Shown piece by piece: positions 48,960 to 61,184 of a DNA stretch of 64,000 nucleotides (position 1 is the stretch's first letter; each line of letters begins with the position of its first letter). Under the pieces are notes generated by a model that searched no databases, was not told the origin of the DNA, and worked only from the letters and a program-made list of their open reading frames with translations. Source of the stretch: Perognathus longimembris pacificus (Eukaryota > Chordata > Mammalia > Rodentia > Heteromyidae); assembly GCF_023159225.1 (NCBI RefSeq), contig NC_063171.1, positions 14,072,602 through 14,136,601 on the forward strand, written 5' to 3'. Position numbers and translations under genes: made by a program.

Positions 48960-50251
48960 TTGGAGCTGGCTAGTTGGTTTGCTCTTTGATGAACTGTGTT
49001 ATGTTTCTTTGTGATTTGCACATCTGGAGATCTGTGGATAGCTTCTCAGGTTTGGTTTATAGCTCTGCCCTCCCTCCTGTGTAGGTGCGTCTACCAGAGC
49101 AGGTGCTGCCGCTATAGCCCCGCCCACCTATGCAGAGTACACCTACCAGAGTGGGCGGTGTTGTTGGGGGCCCCGCCCACCTGTGCGCTGTGCGCCAACT
49201 ACAATAGGCGCTGGCGCTGTGGCCCCGTCCACTTTAGTGGGGTACGCCTCCCAGAGCGAGCCCCGGGTTGTTGGGTTGTGTTTGTGCCCTCCTGCGAGTC
49301 TGTTGCGGGGGCCAGTATGTGTGGGGCCCAGTGGGATCGAACGTCCAGGTTCTGTTTAGTGCCCTCAGACCTCGCCTCCGCTGTGAGGAGGGGGCGTGAT
49401 CAGGCCCAGGTGTCCCTGCTGTGCTGGTATTGCTCACCAGCGCCTGTGATTTTAGTTGTAAGAGTCCGCAAGGTCCAGGTGCCTCGGGTGTGGCTTGCAC
49501 TGCCGCCCATCCCCTGGTCCCTGTGGGGAAGGGGGCAGGGCCGGTTTGGCCACTTCAGGATCCTGTGTGGCCTTGGGGCTGCTCCGCCCTTCCCCTGCTA
49601 AACTGACTTCCCAGCGCCTGATGGGAGCTTCCTGCCTGATTTGGGGGTTCTTTGTTCCCTCGGGGTGGGGAGGGGGAGGGAGGGAGATCTAGCTTCTTTG
49701 TAGGGTTTGGGTCTCTGATAGCTGGTCTCCCGTTGGGTGAGGTGGTAATGGAGGACTCATTGATCCTGGTTTGTGTGTGTGTCCCACGCAGCCGTTGGTA
49801 CTTCAGGGGGTGGCGAAGTGTCTTGGTGGCGACCCTGGCTCCCCCCTGCTGCTGCGCTGGGTTCCCCAGCCGCCGTCCGTCCGAACCTGTTGTGGACCCG
49901 AACTTCTTGTCACCACCTCCGTATGTCTTGGCCTGCACCCTCCCTAGTGACCATGGGGTCCGCTGTCTGGATTCTACGCTCCCGGCAGACTCCGGGTTCC
50001 CTTTTCCCAGCCTGGCCCTGTTCGGGCCAGGGTCAGCTGGTGGGGGGAGGGTGCCCTGGAGATTCTCTGGCTCCATGTAGGTTTTCCGCTCTTCTTTTTT
50101 GCTCCTTTGTGTTTTCCTGTATTTCTCCACTGCTTCTGGCTGCTGGTTTTGCTGGTTCTTGATGGGGTGTTGGGTGTTGGAGTTCCCAGCTCGCTATTCA
50201 GTTGGAGCGAGTCGGGGTACCTCCCTACTATGTCGGCACCATCTTTTCCTC
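48960..50251 (-). promoter_or_regulatory. L1-B 5' UTR (internal promoter), CpG-rich
   Basis: The UTR begins at 50251 and is CpG-rich throughout. Near its ORF1-proximal end it has tandem units of about 52 bp (49089-49139, 49140-49192, 49193-49244, plus a partial fourth), each with a 'ccccgcccac'-type GC box or a variant. It shows no visible similarity to the L1-A 5' UTRs at 1-1463 and 9464-10620. Long frames here on either strand are GC-rich shadows. L1 5' UTRs act as internal promoters, but activity of this one is inferred. Confidence 0.8.
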
Positions 50252-50265
50252 TCTTAACATTTATT

Positions 50266-51392
50266 AATATGAATGTATTACTTAATCAAATTCTTAGACT
50301 AAAGTCATAAACAGATTAAAAACTTAATGAACTTTGTATGTATTTCAATTCTATGCTAAATTTTAAATAGTTTTCTAATAGTTACAGGACAAACAAACAT
50401 TACTTATGACATATTAATATCAAAGGAGAAGGTATGAAAATATAACCAAATGACAGTGAAAATAACATTAACACAATGTCCAGATGCTTATGTTACCATT
50501 GCATTATTTGTCATGAATGTAATGTTTTAATAGCCATCTGTTCAATATCCAAATTGCTGCATATCATAAGATACTAATTTATTATCTGATGCAAGACCAT
50601 ATACACATATTATGTTCTGACTTTATCCATATGTTAGAAAGTATGAAATACAAATTTATCTCAGAAGATGTAATTTAATGTGATCATCATGAAAGTTACC
50701 TGCAACTGTGTAAATTCTGACTCCATTTGTAGAAATTCATTTCTGTGCCTCTGCATGTGAAATCTATGAAATGAATTTTTGTACCTATTAAGTCCAGAAC
50801 ACAGAGATATTATGAAATGATGAAGAGAAGTCTTGGGTTTAGAATATTTGATTCTATTCAATAATAGAATCATAGTATAATAGAAGATTATTATCATTTA
50901 AATCCTTTCATTTAGATAATTTAAAAAACAAAACTTCATTCAGACACTCCATATGTATTTACTGTAATGACTATGTGCTTATAATTGTTTTTTTTTTTTT
51001 TCTCTAAATTTGTAACTGAATTGTTGAATGGATACTATGTACAAGACTACGGATAAAAGAAACTAAATATTACACATGACAGTTTAAAAATAAACATAAT
51101 ATAACAGGGACAAAATATATATTACATGTAAGCAATGATTGATTTTTGATGAATTACACCTTCCACGTCTTTATGAATAAATGTCTGGTAAAATAACACT
51201 ATAACTTGTTCTAATCTTAGTGCTTTTTTAAAAAGCAACAACAAGCCAGAACGCTTTCTTTTCTCTGAGATATTTGACATTCACCCATTTGTCCAAGTAC
51301 ATAGATTCAGATTCAATAGTTGACCTTCAGCACTTGTTTTTCTGTTAATATCTGGAGTCACATATACTTCTTAGCAAGCACTATTTGAAATT
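50266..51392. other. Unassigned AT-rich spacer
   Basis: No gene or repeat recognised between the right TSD of L1-B and the next SINE. Confidence 0.5.
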
Positions 51393-51410
51393 TCAAAAAC
51401 TCGTTTTCGT

Positions 51411-51619
51411 TTTTTTTTTTGGGGGGGGGCCAGTCCTTGGGCTTGGACTCAGGGCCTGAGCACTGTCCCTGGCTTCTTTTTGCTCAAGGCTAGCACTCTA
51501 CCACTTGAGCCACAGTGCCACTTCTGGCCGTTTTCTGTATATGTGGTACTGGAGTATTGAACCCAGGGCCTCATGTATACGAGGCAAGCACTCTTGTCAC
51601 TAGGCCATATCCCCAGCCC
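51411..51619 (-). mobile_element. IDL-type SINE, antisense, with TSD
   Basis: The body is about 51429-51619. The tail is a T run at 51411-51420 followed by a G run (a C run on the SINE sense strand) at 51421-51429. The TSD tcaaaaact is at 51393-51401 and 51620-51628. Confidence 0.9.
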
Positions 51620-51628
51620 TCAAAAACT

Positions 51629-54062
51629 ATTTTGAGGACTTTAGCCCACCAATTGAGGAGGCTGTTGGTTCTTTGAAGATTTGTTTTAGAGAAATTTAAC
51701 AGTTTTAGTTCTGCAAATATTTTAGATATGCAGCCTTTGTCCGTTGTATGACCAGTAAAGATTTTCTCCCAATCGGTTTATCTTTCTGTTTATCTTGAAA
51801 GCTACGTCCTTTGCCCTGCAGAAGTTCGGCAGTTAGATGCAGTCCCATATGTCAAAACATTCTTTGATTTGTTGCATTTCTGGGCCTTTATTAAGGAAGT
51901 TTCCTTGTGCCAAGGAATCCAAATGTTTCTACTACTACTTCTTGTAGTATTTTTACGGTATCTGTTTTTACTTCGAGGTCTTTGGTCATTTTGGAATTGA
52001 TTTTGGTGCAAGGTGATATATAAGGATCTAGTATTAATTTGTTGCAGGTGTTGAGCCAGTTTTCCCAGCACCATTTGTTGAAGATTCTGTCTTTATTCCA
52101 TCCAATTTTTTTTAGCTCCTTTATCAAAGATTAAGTAGGCATAGTTCTGTGAGTTCATTTCTGGGTCTTCAGTTCTGTTCCATTGGTCCTCAGGCCTGTT
52201 CTTGTGCCAATACCAAGCTATTTTATTGCTATAACTTTGTAATACAGCTTGAAGTTGGGTATTGTAATTCCTATAGCACTGTTCCTTCTACTTTGGATTA
52301 CTTTTTCTATTTGGGGTCTTTTATTGTTCCATATGGATATCTGAATTGCTTCCTCTATTTCACTAAGAATGGTGTTGGGATATTAGTGGGTATTGCATTG
52401 AATTCGTAGAGAGCCTTTGTCAGTATTGCCATTTTGACAGTGTTAATTCTCCCAACCCAAGAGCATGAGAGGCTTTTCCATTTCCTTAGTTCTGCCTATT
52501 TCCTTTTTCATGTGTTTAGAGTTCTCATTATAGAAATCTTTCACTTCTTTGGTTAAGGTAATTCCTAGGTATTTTATGCTTTTTGAGGCTATTACAAAAA
52601 GAGTTGCTTTCCTGATGTTGGCCTTGGTCTTCGGGTCATTGTCAAATAGAACAGCCATTGATTTTTGAGGGTTTGTTTTATATTCTGCTTCTTTGACAGA
52701 GTTTTGGAACAGCTCAAGTAACTTGAGAGTAAAGTCTACAGGGCTCTTTCGGTATAGGGTCATGTCATCTACAGAGAGAGAGAGAGAGAGACAGAGTTTA
52801 ACTTCATCTTTTCCTATTTGGATCCCCTTTATGTCTTGCTCTTGCCTTACTGCTCTGGCTATAAATTCTAGTACTCTTGAAGAGGAGAGGAAAGAGCAGA
52901 CAACTTGTCCTGCTCTTGATTTTAGAAGAAATGGCTTTAACTTTCCCCATTAAGAGTAATGTTTGCTGTGGGTTTGAAGAGGAAAGGAGAATGGCCAATA
53001 GACATATAAAGAAATGCTCTACATCAATGGCCATAAAAGAAATGCAAATCAAAACAACATTGAGATTCCATCTCAACCCAGTAAGAATGTCCATTATCAG
53101 GAAAAGTAACAATAACAAATGCTGGAGGAGATGTGGCCATAGGGAACCCTACTACATTGTTGGTGGGAATGTAAACTTGTTCAGCCAGTCTGGAAAGCAG
53201 TATGCAGGTTCCTCAGAAGACTAAACATGTAGCTCCCCTTCAACTCAGTAGCCCCACTCTTGGAGATATACCCCAAAGACTACAAACAAAAACACGCTAA
53301 AGCCACCAGAACAACAATGTTCATCACAGCACAGTTTGTCATTGCTAAAATATTGAACCAACTCAGATGCCCCTCAGTAGACATGGATCAGAAAATGTAG
53401 TACATATGCCCAATGGAATTTTATGCCTCTATCAGAAACATTGACATTGCTCCCTTCTTAAGGAAATGGAAGTACTTGGAAAAAATTATACTAAGTGAAG
53501 TCTGCCAGACCCAAAGAAACATGGACTCTATGGTTTCCCTTATCGGGAATGATTAGTACAGTTTTAGGCTAATCACAGCAGAAGATCACAAGAGCCCAGT
53601 ATCTATGCCCTTACAAACACATAATACAATGCTAAGTGAAATGAACTCCCTGTTGTGGAAATGAGTGTTGTATCCCAGTTGTAATTATCTTCAACATGCC
53701 ATGTGAAACTGTAGCTTTTTTTTTGATGATCCTCTTGTATCCCCTGCCTGTGGTAGCCCCCATACTCACTGTATCTCATCTGAGTACCCTGGATACTGTA
53801 TATACTTTTATTAGAGCTATTCAAGGGAAAGGGAATATCAAAATCAAGAGAGAAAGGATAAAAAGACAAATGACTCTAAAAACAATACCTACAAAACCAT
53901 TTCGTGTAAATCAACTGAACAACTCATGGGGGGAGGGAGAAAGAGAAAGGGGGAGGGGGGAAATGAAGGAGGAGGTAACAAATTGCAAAAGAAATGTACC
54001 CACTGCCTTACGTACGAAACTGTCACCACTCTCTACATCACTTTGACAATAAGTAAATAATT
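51629..54062 (+). mobile_element. 5'-inverted L1-A
   Basis: 51629-52974 is L1-A ORF2 (reverse transcriptase to pre-C-terminal region) on the minus strand. 52975-54062 is the rest of ORF2 plus the 3' UTR on the plus strand, with the polypurine tract at 53928-53965. In L1 coordinates the end of the inverted piece ('gggctaaagtcctc') and the start of the forward piece ('gaggaaaggagaatggcc') are only about 20 bp apart, judged against the intact copy at 54535-54585. This is the signature of twin priming. Coding frames are broken throughout. Confidence 0.9.
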
Positions 54063-54132
54063 AAAAGAATCAGCTTCTGTCCTGGGAAAAGGATAAAAAA
54101 GAAGGATCAGGCAATTCAAGAAGTGAGCCAGA

Positions 54133-55670
54133 TCAACACATGCAACAAACTAAAACTAGATCCTTATATATCACCCTGCACCAAAATCAATTCCAAATGG
54201 ATGAAAGACCTCAAAATCAAAACAGACATCCTGAAAACACTAAAGGAAGGAGTAGGAGAAACACTTGGGCTCCTTGGCGCAGAACAGAACTTCCTTAACA
54301 AAGACCCAGAAAGGCTACAAATCAAAGAAAGGCTGGACAAATGAGACTGCATCAAACTACAGAGCTTCTGCACTGCAAAGGACATAGCTCGCAAGATAAA
54401 CAGAAAGCCCATAGACTGGAAGATCTTTACCGGCCATTCAAGAGACAAAGGCCTCATATCTAAAATATATGCAGACCTAAAAAAATTACCTTCTTCCAAA
54501 ACAAAACTGCAAAGAACCAATAGCCCCCTCATCAAGTGAGCTAAAGACTTACAAAGAGACTTCTCTGATGAGGAAATGAGAATGGCCAAGAGACATATGA
54601 AAAAATGATCTACATCAATGACTATGAAAGAAATGCAAATCAAAACAACATTGAGATTCCATCCCACCCCAGTAAGAATGTCATATATCAAGAAAACTAA
54701 CAATAACAATTGTTGGAGGGGATGTGGCCAAAAGGGAACCCTACTTCATTGTTGTTGGAAATGTAAACTGGTTCAGCCACTCTGGCAAGCAGTATGGAGA
54801 TTCCTCAGAAGGCTAAATAAAGAACTCCCCTATGACCCAGCAGCCCCACTTTTGGGTATCTATCCAAAAGACCACAAACAAAATCACAGTAATACCACCA
54901 GCACAACAATGTTCATCGCAGCACAATTTGTCAAAGCGAGAATCTGGAACCAACCCAGATGCCCCTCAGTAGACGAATGGATCAGGAAAATGTGGTACAT
55001 ATACACAATGGAATTTTGATGCCTCTATCAGAAAGAATGACATTGTCCCATTTGTAAGGAAATGGAAGGACTTGGAAAAAATTATACTAAGTGAAGTGAG
55101 CCAGACCCAAAGAAACATGGACTCTATGGCCTCCCTTATTGGGAATAATTAGTACAGGTTTAGGCAAGTCATACCAGAGCACCACAAGGCCCGATAGCTA
55201 TACCCTTATGAACACATACAATGATGCTAAGTGAAATGAAATCCATGTTATGGCGACAATTGTTATATCACAGTTGTAACTACTTTCAACATCCCATGTG
55301 TATCTGTAGCTTCTATTATTGATGATGTTCTTGTATCACCTTCCTGTGGTTGTACCTACACTATCTCTGTAATCTTATCTGAGTATATTGGAAACCGTGT
55401 ATACTGGTATTGGAACTAGGAAATTGAAAGGGAATACCAAAATTGAGAGACACAGGGTAAAAAAAGACAAACAACTACAAAAGCAATACTTGCAAAACTT
55501 GGTGAAAGTGAACTGAACACCTCAGGGGGGGAACGGAAAAGGGGCAGGGGGGAGGGGAGTATGAGGGACAAGGTAACAAACAGTACAAGTAATGTATCCA
55601 ATGCCTAACATATGAAACTGTAGCCTCACTGTACATCAGGTTGATAATAAAAATTTGAAAAAAAAAAAAA
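54133..55670 (+). mobile_element. 5'-truncated L1-A with 15-bp TSD
   Basis: The element starts inside ORF2 ('tcaacacatgcaac') and includes the C-terminal Cys/His region and the 3' UTR with its polypurine tract (55525-55560). It ends with AATAAAAATTTG and an A tail. The perfect TSD aagaagtgagccaga is at 54118-54132 and 55671-55685. The best open pieces are at 54123-54341 and 54618-55016. Single stops and shifts break the rest. Confidence 0.95.
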
Positions 55671-55685
55671 AAGAAGTGAGCCAGA

Positions 55686-55950
55686 GGAGAATCTAGCAAA
55701 CACCTTCATCAGACATGCTAATAGCTCCTCTCTGAAGAGAAGAAAGAGACAAGAAAGGAAGAAAAAAATGAAAGAATGGGTAGAGATGGGGGAGAGATGA
55801 GGGAAAATTATGAGAGGGATGACATTAATCAGGATGCATTGTACTCATAAAGTGACATTTTGAGTATAAACCTCTTGGTGCAACTATGTAAAGAATTTTT
55901 AAATGAATAAAAAAAGAAACATAAAAAATAATAAAAAAAATTCTAATAAA
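55686..55950 (+). other. A/G-rich segment resembling an unassigned LINE 3' end
   Basis: A purine-rich stretch (55735-55805) is followed by 'tgcattgtactcataaag' and an AATAAAAAAAG end with A-rich repeats. It looks like the 3' end of an older retroelement, but I cannot name the family. Confidence 0.35.
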
Positions 55951-57164
55951 GCTGATCATTGCAAGAGAATTTAAATTGTGGGTTTAATAAATTGAGATGA
56001 AAGTAAAATTCTCCTCTCCCTCTTCCACCCAGGAAAAAATAGAGCTCTTATTATAGTACAGCAGCACAAGTTTATCCTTCTTCTCTAAAGAACATTTCTC
56101 ACTAGGATTTTCTGGTAAGCTAATAAGTCTTCAGGAATCATCTTCAATAGATTTCATTACTAACATCACAACTAAATTATTGCCAATCACAGAATGTGCA
56201 AACTTTAATTTCAAATATCATTTTAAAATATTATTTCTATAATTTCAAGAAAGATAAAGGAAATACTACTCATGTTTCAACAAATATTAAGTAAATGTTT
56301 ATGGATAATACTTTATTTTACCTTAATTGGCAAAATATTTCTTGTTAACTTAGACTCCTTTAAAGTTGGAGTTGTAAACCTCTGAAATACTTTCAAATTC
56401 CCTTGATCATATAGGCATAACTTGGATATTAAAAATCTCTTTTATAGTTGCAATATGACTTCTTATCATTTCAAATTAGAAGTCAAAGTTCTACTTTTTG
56501 TGATCAAGTAATCACGTTTGATCCATCTTCTGTGGAAAATGTTAAGTATTTTTGGGTATTCCACATAGCATTACATTTTCTGAACGTTATTCTTCAGTTC
56601 ACTAAAGCCTTTATAATTATTTGTCATCATGGTCATTGTCCCTGCGTATAACCTATTATTTTATTGTTAATACCTATCCCAAAATGTAATACTATTAATG
56701 ACATAAATGTAATTCAGAGAAAATTTTTCTACAATCCTAAGATAGAGATGTCAATTAGAGAAATGTACTACAAAAACTCCATTGGATCTTCATTTTGAAA
56801 ATATATGTATACAAAGAGTGAGAGAGAGAGAGAGAGAATTGCCTGGAGGATATGAAGTCTATACACTCATTAAATGAATCTAAAATCTATTTTTAGATTA
56901 AGACAAGTAATAAGGAAATTCACATAGGATTATTTTAACTGTCTTGTACTCTGGCCTTGACAGAATCAGATTAATTTGAAGAGCATTTAAAAAAAAACCG
57001 CTTTGAAAATTTGTCACTCTTTTTTTTTTTTTTTCCTGACAGTGCATAATGTTTGTCATTATGCAACCTCAGATACATCTAGGACAATAGATCCTTCATC
57101 AAATTAATTATGAGAAATCTTGGAGGGCCACATTTTTAGCTGATGTGATGGAAATCACAAATAA
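55951..57164. other. Unassigned AT-rich spacer
   Basis: Contains (GA)n at 56816-56838 and otherwise nothing recognised. Confidence 0.5.
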
Positions 57165-57575
57165 ATCCTAAATGATTGTTATATCACTGTTGTAAGTACT
57201 TTCAATGTGCTATGTGTGACCATAGCTTCTATTATTGATGATCTTCTTATCCCCTTCCTGTGGTGTACCTGCACTATCTCTGTATCTTATCTGAGTACAT
57301 TGGAAACCGTGTATACTGGTATTAGAACTAGAAAACTGAAAGGGAATACCAAAGTCGAGAGACACAGGGTAAAAAAGACAAATGACTACAAAAGCAATAC
57401 TTACAAAACTGTTTGGTGTATATGAACTGAACAAATAATGGGTGGGGAAATGGAAAGGGGGAGGGGGAGGAGGAATGAGGGAGGAGGTAACAAACAGTAC
57501 AAGAAAAGTATCTAATGCCTAATGTATGAAACTGTAACCTCTCTGTACATCAGTTTGACAATAAAAATTTAATTT
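57165..57575 (+). mobile_element. 5'-truncated L1-A, 3' UTR only
   Basis: It matches the L1-A 3' UTR from 'tgttatatcactgttgtaag' through the polypurine tract (57440-57490) to 'gacaataaaaatttaattt'. Confidence 0.9.
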
Positions 57576-58073
57576 AAAAATTGAGTTAACATAACCTCTC
57601 TTTACCCTCCTAACTAAATTGGTATCATTTAAAAAAAATCTGTGAATAAAAATTAAAAGCAAGCATGTTCTACCTACAACAAACAAGCACGACCATAAAT
57701 TTACCTTCTTTATTCTTACAAGTTGAGACCTGGTGGTTAAATATAATTTTCTACAGGAAAGGCAAAAATATCACCTATCGTGTATTAAAATATTCCCACA
57801 AATGAATTTTTTGCTGATTCAAATGATATAGAGAGAATATTCATTGTGAAACATAGCTATACATTCCCAAACCTTATAGTCTAGCAAAGAAAGAAAGGTG
57901 ACACTCCAAGATTCATAATGACATGCACGCAATCTAATGAGAAAATGGGGCAGGAATATTTGTAAAGACTGGGTAAAGTGTGTAAAATTCAAAGGAAAGG
58001 ATTATAAGAAATTCGAGGTATACATTAGAATTAGAGAAGGTAAAGTGTCAATGCATTCTTTCTTTTCTTTTTA

Positions 58074-58145
58074 GGTACTGGGGATTCAACCAAGGACATT
58101 GCACTTGCTAGGCAAGCGCTTTACCACTGAGCTACATCCCAGCCC
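58074..58145 (-). mobile_element. ID element, antisense, with short TSD
   Basis: The minus strand is a compact tRNA-Ala-like ID element ('gggctgggatgtagctcag', 'ggtaaagcgcttgcctagc'). The TSD is caatgcattct (58049-58059) and caatacattct (58145-58155), with one mismatch. Confidence 0.8.
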
Positions 58146-58164
58146 AATACATTCTAACAAAAAA

Positions 58165-58738
58165 GAGTAGGATTCCCACCAGAAGATTGCATTTTACTGA
58201 CTGGAAAATTAGACAGCCATGCAGCCCTAGCCAGGGTTCAGTCCTCCTCCTCCTCCTCAGTATGGACTCCAGCCCAACCCCCCCCCCCCCCCAGACCTTC
58301 TTGGCAATCTTCTTCTGCTTGCGGCCTGGGCAGCCTCTCCCATAGGGAGAGCGAAGGAAGAATGAGCTTCTAGGAATCCGGCACATGATGGAGGTCTGTA
58401 TGTTCACCACCTGCTTGTGAACCCTTATGTGGCGCTGCAGGATGAGCACAAGGGCATGGAGGATTGGACTTGGCCAGGACTAGCTTGAAGACCTGAGTCG
58501 GCAGGTGCCTCTCCAAAAAATCCTCCATTTTCAAGCCCAGGTTGTAATCCAGCTTCATCTTGCCCTCATACAGACCCTAAATGAGAACAGATGCCTTTTG
58601 TCCACCATCATTAGCTCCCAGGCAGCCTTGAGGATCTCAGCCAGGTTAAACTTGACCCTTCAGACTTCAAAATTATTCCGAAGCCTGTCCTCGCAGATCA
58701 ACTTCATCTTTTTTTTCTCATCCTTTTTTATAAATTAA
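58165..58738 (-). pseudogene. RPS9: RPS9 (uS4) processed pseudogene
   Basis: The minus strand reads as ribosomal protein S9, a 40S subunit protein, without introns. It begins at about residue 28 of the parent ('KLICEDRLRN', 'VKFNLAEILKAAWELM'). A deletion of roughly 15-20 residues follows. It then continues through '[19 protein letters not shown]', '[12 protein letters not shown]' and '[20 protein letters not shown]' to an acidic EEED end and stop near 58239. Sequence after the stop (58165-58238) resembles the parent 3' UTR. Frameshifts, an in-frame stop and a 14-base C run (58281-58294) break it. No clear A tail or TSD remains. Absence of introns and the L1-rich setting point to L1-mediated retrocopying. 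Confidence 0.9.
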
Positions 58739-58739
58739 T

Positions 58740-59182
58740 AATTACTTATTTATTGTCAAAGTGATGTACAGAGGGGTTACAGTTACCTATGTTAGGCCAT
58801 GGGTACATTTCTTGTACTACTTGTTACCTCCTCCCTCATTCAGCACTCACCCCTCACCCCTTCACTCTTCCCCCATGAGTTGTTCAGTTGGTTTACACTA
58901 AATGGTTTTGCAAGTAATGCTTTTGGAGTCGTTTGTCTTTTTATCCTTTGTCTATCGATTTTTATATTCCTTTTCACTTCCCTAGTTCTAATACCAGTAT
59001 ATACAGTATCCAGGATAATCAGATGAGATACAGTGATAGCGCGATTACAGCCACAGGAAGGTGATACAAGAGGATCCTCAACAAAAGAGACTACAATTTC
59101 ACATCGCATATTGAAAGTAATTACAGCAGTAATATAACACTCATTTTCATAAAATGGAGTTCATTTCACTTAGCATCATCGT
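58740..59182 (-). mobile_element. 5'-truncated L1-A, 3' UTR only
   Basis: Antisense 3' UTR running from 'tatttattgtcaaagtgatg' (58750) to 'gagttcatttcacttagcat' (59158), with the C-rich complement of the polypurine tract at 58838-58872. It abuts the tail of the next L1 directly. Confidence 0.9.
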
Positions 59183-61146
59183 TTTTTAAACTTTTTTTCT
59201 TATTTATTGTCAAAGTGATGTACAGAGAGCGTACAGTTTCATACATTAGACCTTGGGTAAATTTCTTGTACTGTTTGTTACCTCCTCCCTCATTCCCCTA
59301 TCCTCCTTCATCCTTCATCTCTCCCCTCATGAGTTGTTCAGTTGGTTTACACCAAATGGTTTTGCAAGTATTGCTTTTGGAGTCGTTTGCCTTTTTATCC
59401 TTTGCCTCTCAATTTTTATATTCCCTTTCACATTCCTAGTTATAATACCAGTATATACAGTTTCCAATGTACTAAAAAAAGATACAGTGATAGTGTGGGT
59501 ACAACCACAGGAAGGGGATACAAGAGGATTATCACAATAGAAGCAAAGGTTTCACATGGCATGTTGAAGATAATAACAACAGTGATGTAACACTCATTTC
59601 CATATCATGGAGTTCATTTCACTTAGCATTATCTTACGCATTCATAAGGGCATAGATATTAGGATCTTGTGATCCTCTGCTGTGACTAGCCAAAACTTGT
59701 GGTAATTATTCCCCGTGAGGGAGACCATAGAGTCCATGTTTCTTTGCCTCCGGCTCACTTCACTTAGTAAAATTTTTTCCCAGTCCTTCCATTTCCTTAC
59801 GAATGGGGCAATGTCATTCTTACTGATAGAGGCATAAAATTCCATTGTGTACATGTACCTCATTTTCCTGATCCATTCATCTACTGAGGGGCATCTGGGT
59901 TGGTTCCATATTTTAGCTACAACATATTGTGCTGCAATGAACATTGTTCTGCTGGTGCCTTTAGTGTGTTCTTGTTTGTGGTCTTTTGTGTAGATGCCCA
60001 AAAGTGAGATTGCTGGGTCATTGGGGAGCTCTATGTTTAGCCTTCTAAGGAATTTCCATACTGCTTCCCAGCGTGGCTGAACCAATTTACATTCCCACCA
60101 ACAATGAAGTAGGGTTCTCTTTTGGCCACATCCCCTCCAACCTTTATTATTGTTAATTTTCTTTTTTTGATTTGCATTCCTTTTATGGCCAGTGATGTAG
60201 AGCACTTTTTCATATGTCTCTTGACCATTCTAATTTCCTCAACAGAGAAGTCTCTTTTTAAGTCTTTAGCCCACTTGTTGAGGGGGCTGGTGGTTCTATG
60301 CGGTTTTATTTTGGAGGAATTTAATTTTTCTAGTTCTCCATATATTTTAGATATGAGGCCTTGGTCCGTTGTATGGGCGGTAAAGGTCATTATCGAATCT
60401 GTGGGCTTTCCTTTTATCTTGAAAGCTATGTCCTTTGCCCTGCAGACACTCTGCAGTTTGATGCGGTCCCATTTGTCCATCCTTTCTTTGATTTGTAGCA
60501 TTTCTGGGTCTTCGTTATGGAAGTTCAATCCTGTGCCAAGGAGCCCAAGTGTTTCTCCTACTACTTCTTGTAGTGTTTTCAGATTATGTTTTTTAATTCT
60601 GAGGTCTTCGATCCATTTATAATTGATTTTGGTGCCTGGCGATATATAAGGATCTAGTTTTAGTTTTTTGCAGGTGTTGAACCAGGTTTGAAAGCACCAT
60701 TTTTAAAGATGCTGTCTTTATTCCATCCTATGTTTTTAGCTCCTTTATCAAAGAGTAAGTAGGCATAGTTCTGTGAGTTCATTTCTGGGTGTTCAATTCT
60801 GTTCCATTGGTCTTCAGGTCTGTTCCGGTGCCAATAACAAGCTGTTTTTTTTATTACTATAGCTTTTTAATACAGCTTGAAGTTGGTTATTGTAATTCTT
60901 CCAGCACTTTTCTTTCTGCTTAGGATTGTTTTTGCGATTCATGGTCTTTTATTAGTCCATATGAATTTTTGGATTATTTCCTCTCATTAAAAAATGGTGT
61001 TGGAATATAAATGGGTATTGCATTGAATTTGTAGATAGCCTTTGGCAATATTGCCATTTTGACTATATTAATCCTCCCAATACAGGAGCATGGGAGTTTT
61101 TTCCATTTCCTTAGTTTTGCCTTAATTTTTTTCATGTTTTTTAATT

Positions 61147-61149
<3 letters not shown>

Positions 61150-61184
<35 letters not shown>

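Larger units (their letters stand above)
42208..50265 (-). mobile_element. Near full-length L1-B with 3' transduction, flanked by 14-bp TSD
   Basis: On the minus strand the order is 5' UTR (50251-48960), ORF1 (48936-47857), ORF2 (about 47800-43755), 3' UTR and first A-rich end (43755-43291), about 1.06 kb of non-L1 sequence (43290-42235), and a terminal A tail (42234-42222). The TSD tcttaacatttatt is at 42208-42221 and 50252-50265. The inferred cut site is TT/AATAAA on the L1 sense strand, close to the usual L1 endonuclease preference. The body also contains a SINE. Several frameshifts and stops make it inactive. Confidence 0.88.

Noticed and set aside
48996..50162. Long GC-rich plus-strand frames (up to about 200 codons)
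   Set aside because: They are antisense to the L1-B 5' UTR. GC-rich DNA has few stops, and no known domain is seen.
58074..58145. A genuine tRNA-Ala gene
   Set aside because: It has tRNA-like boxes but is a diverged ID SINE with flanking TSD and no complete cloverleaf that I can draw.
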